Shown here in pieces: positions 51,982 to 59,701 of a stretch of DNA of 64,000 nucleotides. This DNA is from Rubricoccus sp038746605 (lineage in GTDB: Bacteria; Bacteroidota; Rhodothermia; Rhodothermales; Rubricoccaceae). The notes beneath the pieces are model-generated. The model was not told the DNA's origin. It made no database searches and was given only the letters and a program-made list of their open reading frames with translations. A program made the position numbers and the translations under genes. Numbering within the stretch: the first letter of the stretch is position 1; every line of letters starts with the position of its first letter. Where the stretch lies: the NCBI GenBank assembly GCA_038746605.1, contig JBCDKM010000024.1:1-64000 (forward strand), read 5' to 3'.

Positions 51982-52773
51982 TCACGCATCCCGAAGCCTC
52001 TCCGTCCGCAACTGGTGCCTCGGCGAAAAGAGCGCACGGTAGGCCAGCGCGATGACGCCGCCCGTCGCCAGCGCTACGCACGAGGCGATCATGAACGTGA
52101 TCAGGATCTGGTACTGCACCGCCTGCGCCGGGTCCGCGCCCGCGAGGATCTGCCCCGTCATCATGCCCGGGAGGCTCACGAGGCCCATGATCATCATCGT
52201 GTTGATGATGGGGATCATGCCCGTCCGCAGCGCCTCCTTCACGATGGGCTGGGCGGCCTCCCACCGCGTCGCGCCGAGAACGAGGCGTGTCTCGATCAGA
52301 TCGCGGTCCTTCGCACAGCCCTCCATGAAACGGTCCAGCCCGAGCGAGATGCCGTTGAGCGCGTTGCCGAGCAGCATCCCGTGGAGCGGGATGAGGTACT
52401 GCGGGTCGTACCACGGATCCACGCGGATGACGCCGAGGACGGAGATGCCCGTCACGAGGAACGAGGCGCCGAGGATGATGACGAGCGAGTTCCAGAGGAT
52501 GCCCGGGTAGCGGCGCGAGGTCCGCTGCACTGCCGCGCGCCCCGCTAGACCGGCCATCAGCACCGCGATGGCGACAATCACGGCGGGGTTCTCCGTCGCG
52601 AAGACCCAGTCCAGCACGAGGCCGATGAGGAGCAGTTGGACCGTCATCCGCACCGTACCCACGAGGAGATCTCGCGCGAGGCCCAACCGAAGCGCCACGC
52701 TCAGCCCGATGTTGACGAGGAGCAGCAGCGCCCCCAGCGCGAGCTGTCCGTATCCGATCTCGATGGCGCCCAT
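51982..52773 (-). CDS. fetB: FetB-like iron export ABC transporter permease
   Basis: 263 aa from ATG 52773, about seven membrane helices. The UPF0014/FetB signatures are LLLIGLVLDWVF, GMLLGNALNGISLGLDRF, ETRLVLGATRWEAAQPIVKEALRTGMIPIINTMMIMGLVSLPGMMTGQILAGADP and ILITFMIASCVALATGGVIALAYR. In E. coli FetAB exports iron and protects against hydrogen peroxide. The ATPase gene lies 126 nt upstream on the same strand. Confidence 0.85.
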   Translation of the reverse strand: MGAIEIGYGQLALGALLLLVNIGLSVALRLGLARDLLVGTVRMTVQLLLIGLVLDWVFATENPAVIVAIAVLMAGLAGRAAVQRTSRRYPGILWNSLVIILGASFLVTGISVLGVIRVDPWYDPQYLIPLHGMLLGNALNGISLGLDRFMEGCAKDRDLIETRLVLGATRWEAAQPIVKEALRTGMIPIINTMMIMGLVSLPGMMTGQILAGADPAQAVQYQILITFMIASCVALATGGVIALAYRALFSPRHQLRTERLRDA

Positions 52774-52899
52774 GGGATTAGCGGTAGTGGGAAAGACTCC
52801 TCTCCTCATGCATGTCTTCCCGGGGTGCGTGTGGACCGCCGGAACGCCAGAGAGTCTTCCGTGGGACTGCGTCCCGATCTCGTAGCTGAACGGGCCGCC

Positions 52900-53574
52900 T
52901 CATGCCTCCACCTCCCCCGCCTCGGCACCGAGGCGGGCGTAGTCGCCGAGGTCGACTGTCCGGTCCGTCACGCGGGTGCGCTGGTCGCGGCTGTGGCTCG
53001 TCCAGACGACGGCGCGAGAGCCGTCCTCGTCCAGCCACTCCGAGATCAGCGCTTCGGCGGCCTCGGTCGCGTCCGGGTCCAGGCTAGCGGTCGCCTCATC
53101 GAGAAGGAGTACGTACGGGCCCGTTTGCATCGCGCGAAGGAGCGCCGCGATCTGACGCTCGCCGCCGGAGAGCGTCTCGGTGCGGGCGTCCAGAAACGCC
53201 TCGCCTCGGCCGAGCGTGGCGAGACGCTGCTCGATCCACCCATCGGCGGGAGGGCGGGCGGCCCCGAACGACAGCGGCGCCGCGAGGGCTTCGCGCACCG
53301 TTCCCTCCGCGAACGCGGGCACCTGCGGCAGATAGCGAACCCGCATCCGCAACTCCGGGAGATCCCACTCCGCGAGATCGCGCCCATCCACAGCAATCGC
53401 CCCTTCGTCGAGGTCGTCCAGCCCCACCATCGCGCGGAGCAAGAGCGACTTGCCTGAGCCCGACGGCCCACTCACGCTGACGCGCTCGCCCTCCGCCACC
53501 TCGAACGAGAGGTCGCGCCAGAGCCAGCGGTCCGGGATCCGGCGCCCGGCATCGCGAACGGAGAGAAGCGGCAT
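52900..53574 (-). CDS. fetA: FetA-like ABC transporter ATPase
   Basis: 224 aa from ATG 53574. Walker A GPSGSGKS (36-43), Q-loop region LPQVPAFAEGTVREAL, signature LSGGERQIAALLRA, Walker B YVLLLDEATASLD and the switch His in VWTSHSRDQ are intact. It energises the FetB-type permease. The final residues 213-220 (A-R-L-G-A-E-A-G) are encoded by a copy of the dispersed palindrome, so the C-terminus is partly repeat-derived. Confidence 0.85.
   Translation of the reverse strand: MPLLSVRDAGRRIPDRWLWRDLSFEVAEGERVSVSGPSGSGKSLLLRAMVGLDDLDEGAIAVDGRDLAEWDLPELRMRVRYLPQVPAFAEGTVREALAAPLSFGAARPPADGWIEQRLATLGRGEAFLDARTETLSGGERQIAALLRAMQTGPYVLLLDEATASLDPDATEAAEALISEWLDEDGSRAVVWTSHSRDQRTRVTDRTVDLGDYARLGAEAGEVEA
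52916..52937. repeat. dispersed palindrome inside the fetA 3' end
   Basis: CCCGCCTCGGCACCGAGGCGGG, a perfect copy, lies 14-36 nt inside the coding end and keeps the frame. Confidence 0.85.
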
Positions 53575-53646
53575 CGGGTGAGGGATCGGGGGAGGTCTCG
53601 CGAGCGTCAACCGGCGATCTTGCATCCCGTTTCCTGTCCCAGCCCG

Positions 53647-54417
53647 ATGGCCCCGAGCTTCGACCGTCTTCGCGTCCGCCTCATCCAGATTCGCCGCAAG
53701 CCCGACATCATCGCGGAGGAGCAGACCAGCTTCCGCGCGCGGACGGGCCTTCGCGAGGACCAGGTGATCGTCACCAGCGCGATCACGGATCCGCTCACGG
53801 CGTCCCTCGTGAACGACGTGGGCGCGATGATGATCGGCGGCGCGGGCGCGTTTTCCGTCACGAAGACCTACGACTGGACGCAGGACCTCATCGACCTCTG
53901 CCAGGCCTGCGCGGACGTGGACCTGCCGCTCTTCGGCTCGTGTTGGGGGCACCAGTTCATCGCGCGCGCCTTCGGCGGCGAGGTCATCCACGACCCATCG
54001 CGAAGCGAGATGGGCACCGTCGAGGTCGGACTCACCGAGGCGGGCAAAGCCGACGCGCTCATGGGCACGCTCCCGGAGCGCTTCGCGACCCAGGCGGGGC
54101 ATCAGGACCGCGTCTCCGTTCTCCCGCCGGGCGCCACCGAACTGGCTGCCAACGACCGCGCCCCCTACCAGGCCTTCCGGATGGACGGCACCGGCATCTA
54201 CGGGACCCAGTTCCACTCCGAACTGGACGCCGAGACCGAGCGCGGGCGCCTCGTCGCCTACCGCGATCACTACCCCGAGATGGCAGACGACGCGGTGTTT
54301 GAGGCCACGATGGCGGCCATCCTCCCCTCGCCCCACGCCGACGACCTGCTCCGCCGCTGGCTGATGCTCTACGCAGTCGAGGACGGCGCTGCGATTCTCG
54401 CCTCGGAGTTGGCGTAG
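53647..54417 (+). CDS. class I glutamine amidotransferase-like protein
   Basis: 256 aa from ATG 53647. The nucleophile elbow is LFGSCWGHQFIA (Cys99), with TGIYGTQFHSEL carrying the catalytic His and a following Glu/Asp. AMMIGGAGAFSV forms the oxyanion strand. It resembles stand-alone GMP-synthase-like amidotransferases acting on peptides or amines, rather than GuaA, because no synthetase domain is present. It is divergent from fetA and its 3' end overlaps the convergent hydrolase gene by 49 nt. Confidence 0.82.
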   Translation: MAPSFDRLRVRLIQIRRKPDIIAEEQTSFRARTGLREDQVIVTSAITDPLTASLVNDVGAMMIGGAGAFSVTKTYDWTQDLIDLCQACADVDLPLFGSCWGHQFIARAFGGEVIHDPSRSEMGTVEVGLTEAGKADALMGTLPERFATQAGHQDRVSVLPPGATELAANDRAPYQAFRMDGTGIYGTQFHSELDAETERGRLVAYRDHYPEMADDAVFEATMAAILPSPHADDLLRRWLMLYAVEDGAAILASELA

Positions 54418-55397
54418 GCGCTCGCCGCCTCCAGCCATCCCGCCGCGACGGTCTCGCTCCATAGCTCTCCGCCCAGCGGGAGCCCCACAAACCCCACGTG
54501 GCCTCCGCTCTCGGGCGCCGCGAGGTAGAACAGCGGGTTTGCCACCTCGGGGAAGCAGGAGGAAGAAAGGAACGGGTCGTTCTGAGCGTTCGCGAGGAGG
54601 GTCGGGACCGTGACGCGCGCCAGAACCGGGAGCGAGGAGCAGCGCGCCCAATAGTCCTCGGCGCTCGCGAAGCCGTGGACGGGGGCTGTGAAGTGCCCGT
54701 CGAACTCCGCGAAGGTGGTCATTTCGCGCACGGTGGAAGCGTCGGGGGCATCGGGGAAGCGACGCGCTTTGTCCTCGGCTTTCGCCGCGAGGGTCCGCAG
54801 AAACCGCTTCATGTACAGCTTCCGGTCCCAGGCTTCCATGACCTCGGCGGAGCCCGCGAGGTCCACTGGAACGGAGATCCCCACCGCCCCGACGATCTGG
54901 TCTGCCAGCCCAGCGCTCTCATCGCCCACGTACTTCAGCGTCACGTTGCCGCCCAGGCTGAATCCCACCAGCCCGATCTGCCGGTAGCCCTCGCCTCGCG
55001 CCCACTCCACCACCGCCGCGAGGTCTTCCGTCGCGCCGCTGTGGTAGGCGCGGAGGAGCCGGTTGGGCTCGCCGGAGCAGCCGCGATGGTTCCAGGCCAC
55101 GGCGTCCCACCCTCGCCGCGCGAAGGCCCGCGCCATGCCCCGGACGTAGGCGCGCTGCGAGGAGCCCTCCAGCCCGTGCGCGATGAGCACGACCCGGTCC
55201 GCCTCGGTGCCGAGGCGGGGGGAGTCGGCGGGGAGACGGTCCAGATCCAGGAAGTCGCCGTCGTCCAGTTCCAGACGAGTGCGACGGTATTCCACGCCGT
55301 CCACGGTGCGGAAGAGCGCCGGGATGAACGTCTGGAGGTGCCCCGCGCTCAGGCCGAGCGGCGGGGAGTACGGCGGGAGGTCGGGCGGCGTCCACAT
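54369..55397 (-). CDS. YheT/BEM46-like alpha/beta hydrolase with repeat insertion
   Basis: 342 aa from ATG 55397. It has the YheT start PPLGLSAGHLQTFIPAL, the oxyanion strand VVLIAHGLEGSS, the conserved WNHRGCSGEPN, the nucleophile elbow LVGFSLGGNVTLKYVG and the late ESGGHVGFVG with the catalytic His. It probably hydrolyses lipid esters. Residues 60-67 (PRLGTEAD), directly before the VVLIAHG strand, are encoded by an in-frame copy of the dispersed palindrome. The tail overlaps the convergent amidotransferase gene. Confidence 0.85.
   Translation of the reverse strand: MWTPPDLPPYSPPLGLSAGHLQTFIPALFRTVDGVEYRRTRLELDDGDFLDLDRLPADSPRLGTEADRVVLIAHGLEGSSQRAYVRGMARAFARRGWDAVAWNHRGCSGEPNRLLRAYHSGATEDLAAVVEWARGEGYRQIGLVGFSLGGNVTLKYVGDESAGLADQIVGAVGISVPVDLAGSAEVMEAWDRKLYMKRFLRTLAAKAEDKARRFPDAPDASTVREMTTFAEFDGHFTAPVHGFASAEDYWARCSSLPVLARVTVPTLLANAQNDPFLSSSCFPEVANPLFYLAAPESGGHVGFVGLPLGGELWSETVAAGWLEAASAYANSEARIAAPSSTA
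55196..55220. repeat. dispersed palindrome inside the hydrolase gene
   Basis: GGTCCGCCTCGGTGCCGAGGCGGGG is read in frame on the minus strand as P-R-L-G-T-E-A-D in a surface linker. Confidence 0.85.
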
Positions 55398-55429
55398 GCG
55401 GGGGGCACGCGCGAGACGGCCGGGGGATC

Positions 55430-55741
55430 CTACTCGCGCGGCCCGGGGAAGCTGTCCACGTACTTGATGGTGAAGTCCGGGAAGCTCTCGACGAACGTCA
55501 CGGTGTGATCCGGGAAGCTCTCCACCATCTGCCACTTGCCGGGATCATCCGGGAAGCTCTCGACCGTCTGGACCCGCAAATCCTCGAAGCTCTCGACGAT
55601 CTGAACCTTGCAATCGGCGAAGCTCTCGACGACCTGGATCTTGCCATAGACCGCCTTGGGACCGGGGCATTCGCCGGGCGCGATGGGAAACGACGCGCTG
55701 GCGGCGGCCACGGCCAGCGGCAGGAGGAGAGAACGCAGCAT
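55430..55741 (-). CDS. secreted 7(1) septoil-knot-like repeat protein
   Basis: 103 aa from ATG 55741: signal peptide MLRSLLLPLAVAAASASF, then PKAVYGKIQVVESFADCK and six more about 10-residue repeats of the form VxxVESFPD (VQIVESFED, VQTVESFPD, WQMVESFPD, VTFVESFPD, IKYVDSFPG). This short repeated SF-D strand pattern matches proteins annotated as 7(1) septoil knot domain, a compact knotted beta fold. Function is unknown. It is 32 nt upstream of the hydrolase gene on the same strand. Confidence 0.7.
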   Translation of the reverse strand: MLRSLLLPLAVAAASASFPIAPGECPGPKAVYGKIQVVESFADCKVQIVESFEDLRVQTVESFPDDPGKWQMVESFPDHTVTFVESFPDFTIKYVDSFPGPRE

Positions 55742-55802
55742 CGGAGCGCGGGTGGGTTCTCCCGCAAGGTCAGGCGCGCGAGCCGTTCGGCGCAACTGTG
55801 CC

Positions 55803-55839
55803 TACCTCGGTAGGTCCACGGACGGACCGAGGCGGGCGG
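55803..55839. repeat. dispersed palindrome, long-loop form, next to tRNA-Arg
   Basis: TACCTCGGTAGGTCCACGGACGGACCGAGGCGGGCGG ends 3 nt from the tRNA 3' end and is the only hairpin there, so it may end tRNA transcription. Confidence 0.75.
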
Positions 55840-55841
55840 TG

Positions 55842-55915
55842 TGCCCCCGAGAGGATTCGAACCTCTGGCCTACCCTTTAGGAGAGGGTCGCTCTATCCGA
55901 CTGAGCTACGGGGGC
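55842..55915 (-). tRNA. tRNA-Arg (anticodon CCT)
   Basis: 74 nt: acceptor GCCCCCG/CGGGGGC, D-arm GCTCAGTCGGATAGAGC, anticodon stem ACCCT/AGGGT around CTCCTAA (CCT, reading AGG), T-arm AGAGG-TTCGAAT-CCTCT, discriminator A. CCA is not encoded. Confidence 0.95.
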
Positions 55916-55924
55916 GCAGGATGG

Positions 55925-55932
55925 CAAAGATA
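55925..55932 (-). promoter_or_regulatory. -7 box TATCTTTG of tRNA-Arg
   Basis: Minus-strand TATCTTTG is a full match to TAnnTTTG, 9 nt before the tRNA 5' end. No -33 TTG is seen. Confidence 0.55.
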
Positions 55933-55947
55933 GGACCGCCGAGGCGC

Positions 55948-55955
55948 TAGCTTCG
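55948..55955 (+). promoter_or_regulatory. -7-like box TAGCTTCG before the MFS gene
   Basis: TAGCTTCG ends 22 nt before the ATG at 55978, back to back with the tRNA-Arg promoter. Confidence 0.4.
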
Positions 55956-55977
55956 CGCGGCCCCTCCCCCGCTCCTC

Positions 55978-57288
55978 ATGCCCGCACCACCCGTCGCCCG
56001 GAAGAAAGACGTCTGGGCGTGGTCGCTCTACGACTTCGCCAACTCGTCCTTCACGACGCTCGTCGTCACGTTCATTTACGGGACGTATTTCACCGGCTAC
56101 ATGGCGCTCTCGCCGGATGGCGTGCCCGACGGAGAGATGGGCACTGTCCTCTGGTCGCGAGGGGTCGCGATCACGGCCATCGTGGTGGCGCTGCTCTCGC
56201 CGTTCCTCGGCGCGCTGGCCGACCGGGGCGGCGCGAGGAAACGGTTTCTCCTCGCGACGACCATCGTGTGCGTCGTGGGAACAGTCGGGCTGTTCTTCGC
56301 AGAGCCCGGCGAGATAGTGCAGGCTCTCTTCTGGTTCGTCCTCGCCAACATCGCGTTCGAGATGGCGCAGGTGTTCTACAACGCCTACCTGCCAGATATC
56401 GCACCGCAGAGCCAGATCGGGCGCGTGAGCGGCTACGGGTGGGCGCTCGGCTACGTCGGTGGGCTGGGGTGCCTCGCCATCGCGCTCTTCGGGATGGTGC
56501 AGCCCGAGGTCGCCCCGTTCGGCCTCGACAAGGCGACGGGCGAGCACGTCCGCGCCACCAACCTGCTCGTCGCGGGCTGGTTCGCGCTCTTCTCCATCCC
56601 GACGTTCCTGGTCCTCCGCGAGGTGCAGGTGAGCGAGAAGCCGAAGGTCGGCGTGCTGCTCCGCCAGTCGTTTGGCGAACTCAGAGAGACGGCCCGCGAG
56701 ATCAAGCGCTACGGCCAGATCGTGCGGCTCCTCGTGGCGCGGCTCTTCTACAACGACGGCCTCGTGACACTCATCGCGTTCGGCGGGATCTACGCGCAGG
56801 GCACGCTCGGCTTCACCATCGAGGAAGTGCTGATGTTCGGCATCGTGCTCAACGTGATGGCGGGCCTCGGCGCCTTCGGATTCGGCTTTCTCGATGACAA
56901 GCTGGGCGGACGGACGGTCATCTTCATCTCCCTCGCGCTCCTCACACTAGCCTCCGTGCTGGCCGTCGTGACCACCAGCAAAGCCGTGTTCTGGGCCTCA
57001 GGGCTGCTCGTCGGCCTCGCGATTGGCCCGAATCAGGCGTCCAGCCGCTCGCTCCTCGGCCGCTTCGTGCCAGACGACAAGGAGACGGAGTTCTACGGCT
57101 TCTTCGCCTTCTCCGGTAAGGCGACGGCGTTCATCGGACCGCTCATGCTCGGCATCCTGACCGAGGCGTTCGGCACGCAGCGCGCGGGCGTGAGCATCGT
57201 GATCGTGCTCTTCGCCATCGGCGCGGTCATCCTGACGCGCGTGGACGAGGCCGAGGGGATCCGCCTCTCGGGCCGACCAGGCACCTGA
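55978..57288 (+). CDS. MFS transporter, UMF1 (Atg22-like) family
   Basis: 436 aa, twelve predicted membrane helices. UMF1 marks are WSLYDFANSSFTTLVVTFIYGTYF at the N-terminus, SPFLGALADRGGARKRFL (MFS A-motif), FYNAYLPDIAPQSQIGRVSGYGWALGYVGG, and NQASSRSLLGRFVPDDKETEFYGFFAFSGKATAFIGP in the second half. Homologues are related to the yeast vacuolar amino-acid effluxer Atg22; bacterial substrates are unknown. Complete length. Confidence 0.88.
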   Translation: MPAPPVARKKDVWAWSLYDFANSSFTTLVVTFIYGTYFTGYMALSPDGVPDGEMGTVLWSRGVAITAIVVALLSPFLGALADRGGARKRFLLATTIVCVVGTVGLFFAEPGEIVQALFWFVLANIAFEMAQVFYNAYLPDIAPQSQIGRVSGYGWALGYVGGLGCLAIALFGMVQPEVAPFGLDKATGEHVRATNLLVAGWFALFSIPTFLVLREVQVSEKPKVGVLLRQSFGELRETAREIKRYGQIVRLLVARLFYNDGLVTLIAFGGIYAQGTLGFTIEEVLMFGIVLNVMAGLGAFGFGFLDDKLGGRTVIFISLALLTLASVLAVVTTSKAVFWASGLLVGLAIGPNQASSRSLLGRFVPDDKETEFYGFFAFSGKATAFIGPLMLGILTEAFGTQRAGVSIVIVLFAIGAVILTRVDEAEGIRLSGRPGT

Positions 57289-57292
57289 CCCC

Positions 57293-57340
57293 GCCCGCCT
57301 CGGTTGTTCCGCGAGGATAGCCGGGAACGCACCGAGGCGG
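57293..57340. repeat. dispersed palindrome with nested inner hairpin
   Basis: GCCCGCCTCGGT and ACCGAGGCGGAC flank GTTCCGCGAGGATAGCCGGGAAC, which has its own GTTCC/GGAAC arms. It lies 5 nt after the MFS stop. Confidence 0.8.
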
Positions 57341-57437
57341 ACGGACCGAGTGGAGACTCGGGAGGGAAATCAGCCCGGGCGCCGCACGCTGGATCCCTCA
57401 GGTGCCATCTTTCGGCTTCCACGTTCCACCTCCCGCC

Positions 57438-58556
57438 ATGCCGACCGTTCGCGATATCACCGCCGCCCTGGACCGCTGGGCGCCCGAGGCCCAGAAAGCC
57501 GACTTCGACCGCGTCGGACTCCAGGTCGGCGATCCCTCGCGCGAGGTGACGCGCGTGCTCGTCGCGCTGGACCTGACGCCCGCTGTCGTGGACGAGGCGG
57601 TAGAGACGGGCGCCGAGATGATCGTGACGCATCACCCGCTGATCTTCCAGCCGCTCGCCCGCCTCACACCGACCGACTTCGTCTCCGGCCTCGCCTTCCG
57701 CCTCGCACAGGAGAGCATCGCCTACGCCGCGATCCACACCAACCTGGACGCTCAGCCTGGCGGCGTCTCCTTCGCGCTGGCGAAGCTTTTAGGTGTGCGC
57801 GAGGCCACCACGCTCGCGCCGGAATCCGGGATGCTGAAGAAGCTCGTCGTCTTCACGCCTCGCCCCCACGCAGAAGCCGTCCGCCGCGCGATGGCCGAGG
57901 CGGGGGCGGGTCAGATCGGCGACTATCGCGACTGCTCGTTCTCCTCGGAAGGCACCGGCCGCTTCCGGCCGACCGAAGGCACGGACCCGCACGTCGGCAC
58001 CATCGGCGAAGTGCACGCGGAGCCGGAGGAGCGGATCGAGGTGTTGGTAGAATCGTGGGCGCTGGGGCGGGTGATTCGCGCGATGGAGGCGGCTCATCCG
58101 TACGAGGAGGTCGCGTACGACGTGTACCCCGTGGAACAGTCGCACCGGACGGTCGGCTACGGCGCGGTCGGCACGCTGGACGAGCCCCTCGGCCTCGACG
58201 CCTTCCTCGCGCACGTCGCGGACCGGCTGGGCTCCGGCTCCCTCCGCTACACCGCCGAGGCGGACGCGGTCGTCTCGCGCGTGGCCGTGTGCGGTGGCTC
58301 CGGCATGAGCTTTTTCAAGTCCGCCCTCGCCTCTGGCGCCGACGCTTACGTCACCGCCGATGTGACCTACCATCGGTTCTTTGAGCCGCTGGCTCCCTCC
58401 GGCCGCGCCCGCATCGCGCTCATCGACGCGGGGCACTACGAGACGGAGTGGATCACGGAGCAGCTCATCGTGGACCACCTCGCGACAGAGTTCCACGCGC
58501 TGGAGGTCGGGCGCACAACGCACCGCACCTCCCCGATGCAGACGTTCACACCGTAG
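57438..58556 (+). CDS. NIF3-like dinuclear metal-binding protein
   Basis: 372 aa from ATG 57438. The metal-site blocks are MIVTHHPLIFQPL (two His), AYAAIHTNLDAQPGGVS, and near the C-terminus IDAGHYETEW (His, Glu). A PII-like middle insert (about 125-225: KLVVFTPRPHAEAVRRAMAEAGAGQIGDY...) places it in the long NIF3/YqfO subfamily. The PII-like insert runs to HPYEEVAYDVYPVE. A hydrolase role (GTP cyclohydrolase-like annotation) is unproven. The next gene is the common NIF3 neighbour, a zinc-ribbon coiled-coil protein. Confidence 0.9.
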   Translation: MPTVRDITAALDRWAPEAQKADFDRVGLQVGDPSREVTRVLVALDLTPAVVDEAVETGAEMIVTHHPLIFQPLARLTPTDFVSGLAFRLAQESIAYAAIHTNLDAQPGGVSFALAKLLGVREATTLAPESGMLKKLVVFTPRPHAEAVRRAMAEAGAGQIGDYRDCSFSSEGTGRFRPTEGTDPHVGTIGEVHAEPEERIEVLVESWALGRVIRAMEAAHPYEEVAYDVYPVEQSHRTVGYGAVGTLDEPLGLDAFLAHVADRLGSGSLRYTAEADAVVSRVAVCGGSGMSFFKSALASGADAYVTADVTYHRFFEPLAPSGRARIALIDAGHYETEWITEQLIVDHLATEFHALEVGRTTHRTSPMQTFTP

Positions 58557-58585
58557 GGTTCCACGAAGCTCATCATCGCAGCCCT

Positions 58586-58621
58586 GCCCGCCTCGGTCAT
58601 TCCCCGGGCGCACCGAGGCGG
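58586..58621. repeat. dispersed palindrome, long-loop form
   Basis: GCCCGCCTCGGT and ACCGAGGCGGA enclose CATTCCCCGGGCGC between the NIF3-like and coiled-coil genes. Confidence 0.8.
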
Positions 58622-58742
58622 ACTCACTCGCCCCACTGGCTACTGGCTCCTCCCCCTTCCCCTCACAAATTCCGCCTGTCTGCAAAACACACGGGAGCCG
58701 GAAGCGGTAGCCTGTCACTTCATTTTCGCGACCGACTTCCAG

Positions 58743-59501
58743 ATGGCGACCGACACGACCACTTCCATCGAAGACCAGCTCCGCGCGCTCGTCCGGCTCC
58801 AGGCCATCGACAGCCGCATCGACCAACTCGACAAACTCCGCGGCGACCTGCCCGACGAGATCCGCGACCTCGAAGACGAGAAGGCAGGACTCGAAACTCG
58901 TCTCGGCCAGATCGGCTCAGAGAAGAAGGAGGGCGAGGTGCAGCGCAAGAAGCTCAAGCTGGACATCGCCGAGAGCGAGGGCCTCATCCGCAAGTACGAG
59001 GAGCAGCAGTTGCAAGTCCGCAACAACCGCGAGTACGACGCGCTCACGAAGGAGATCGAGGCACACCGCCAGCGAATCCAGAACGCCTTCGAGGAGATCG
59101 AGAACCTCGAAGGCCGCGAGGTCGAGAACGAGGAAGTCGTCTCCACCGCCGACGACCGGCTGAAGGAGCTGGACGACCTTCTCAAGGAGAAGAACAAAGA
59201 ACTCGAGCACGTCGAGAAGGACACAGAGAACGAGCAAAAGGCCTACGAGAAGGCCCGCGCCGACGCGGCCACGGCCATCGAGGAGCGCTACCTCCGCGCC
59301 TACGAGCGCCTTCGGGGCCGCATGCGCGACGGGCGCGCCGTGGTGCCCATCGAGCGTGGCGCCGCCGCCGGGTACATGGTGCCTCCGCAGCGCCAGGTGG
59401 AGATCCGCCAGCGCGACCGCATCATCGTCTCGGAGCACGACGGCCGCATCATCGTGGACCCAGAGCTGTTCTCCGAGGTCAACGGCTCGCTGGACCACTA
59501 G
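58743..59501 (+). CDS. coiled-coil protein with degenerate C4 zinc ribbon (CdsZ/YbjQ-neighbour type)
   Basis: 252 aa. Residues 10-190 form a long antiparallel coiled coil (LVRLQAIDSRIDQLDKLRGDLP, LQVRNNREYDALTKEIEAHRQRI). The end aligns with the C4 zinc-ribbon family, but the four expected cysteines are gone: the region reads AAAGYMVPPQRQVEIRQRDRIIVSEHDGRIIVDPEL where relatives have Cys pairs around PPQ and EHC-GR. The family is linked to NIF3 across bacteria, as here. The fold may persist without zinc. Confidence 0.82.
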   Translation: MATDTTTSIEDQLRALVRLQAIDSRIDQLDKLRGDLPDEIRDLEDEKAGLETRLGQIGSEKKEGEVQRKKLKLDIAESEGLIRKYEEQQLQVRNNREYDALTKEIEAHRQRIQNAFEEIENLEGREVENEEVVSTADDRLKELDDLLKEKNKELEHVEKDTENEQKAYEKARADAATAIEERYLRAYERLRGRMRDGRAVVPIERGAAAGYMVPPQRQVEIRQRDRIIVSEHDGRIIVDPELFSEVNGSLDH

Positions 59502-59535
59502 CCCGCCTCGATCTCCCCACGGACCACCCGAGGCC
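59501..59535. repeat. dispersed palindrome, degenerate long-loop copy
   Basis: GCCCGCCTCGATCTCCCCACGGACCACCCGAGGCCGACC begins at the coiled-coil gene stop. Confidence 0.6.
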
Positions 59536-59544
59536 GACCCACCC

Positions 59545-59584
59545 GCGCCCCGCTTCCGATCTGGAGGCGGGGCGCTTCGTTTGT
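59545..59584 (+). terminator. terminator after the coiled-coil protein gene
   Basis: GCGCCCCGC (59545-59553) pairs with GCGGGGCGC (59567-59575), followed by TTCGTTTGT. Confidence 0.75.
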
Positions 59585-59635
59585 CACCCCTCCCCCACCG
59601 ATGGTCCGCCCGCGAGCGCATCGAGGCGGAGAGAC

Positions 59636-59677
59636 ACCAAACAAACGCCCCGGCTCTCGCGAGGAGAACCGAGGCGC
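59636..59677 (-). terminator. terminator of rpoC
   Basis: On the minus strand CGCCTCGGTTCTC pairs with GAGAGCCGGGGCG (two G-T pairs) and is followed by TTTGTTTGG. Confidence 0.75.
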
Positions 59678-59701
59678 TCGTGTTCTAGCAGGGTCGAGAC
59701 C

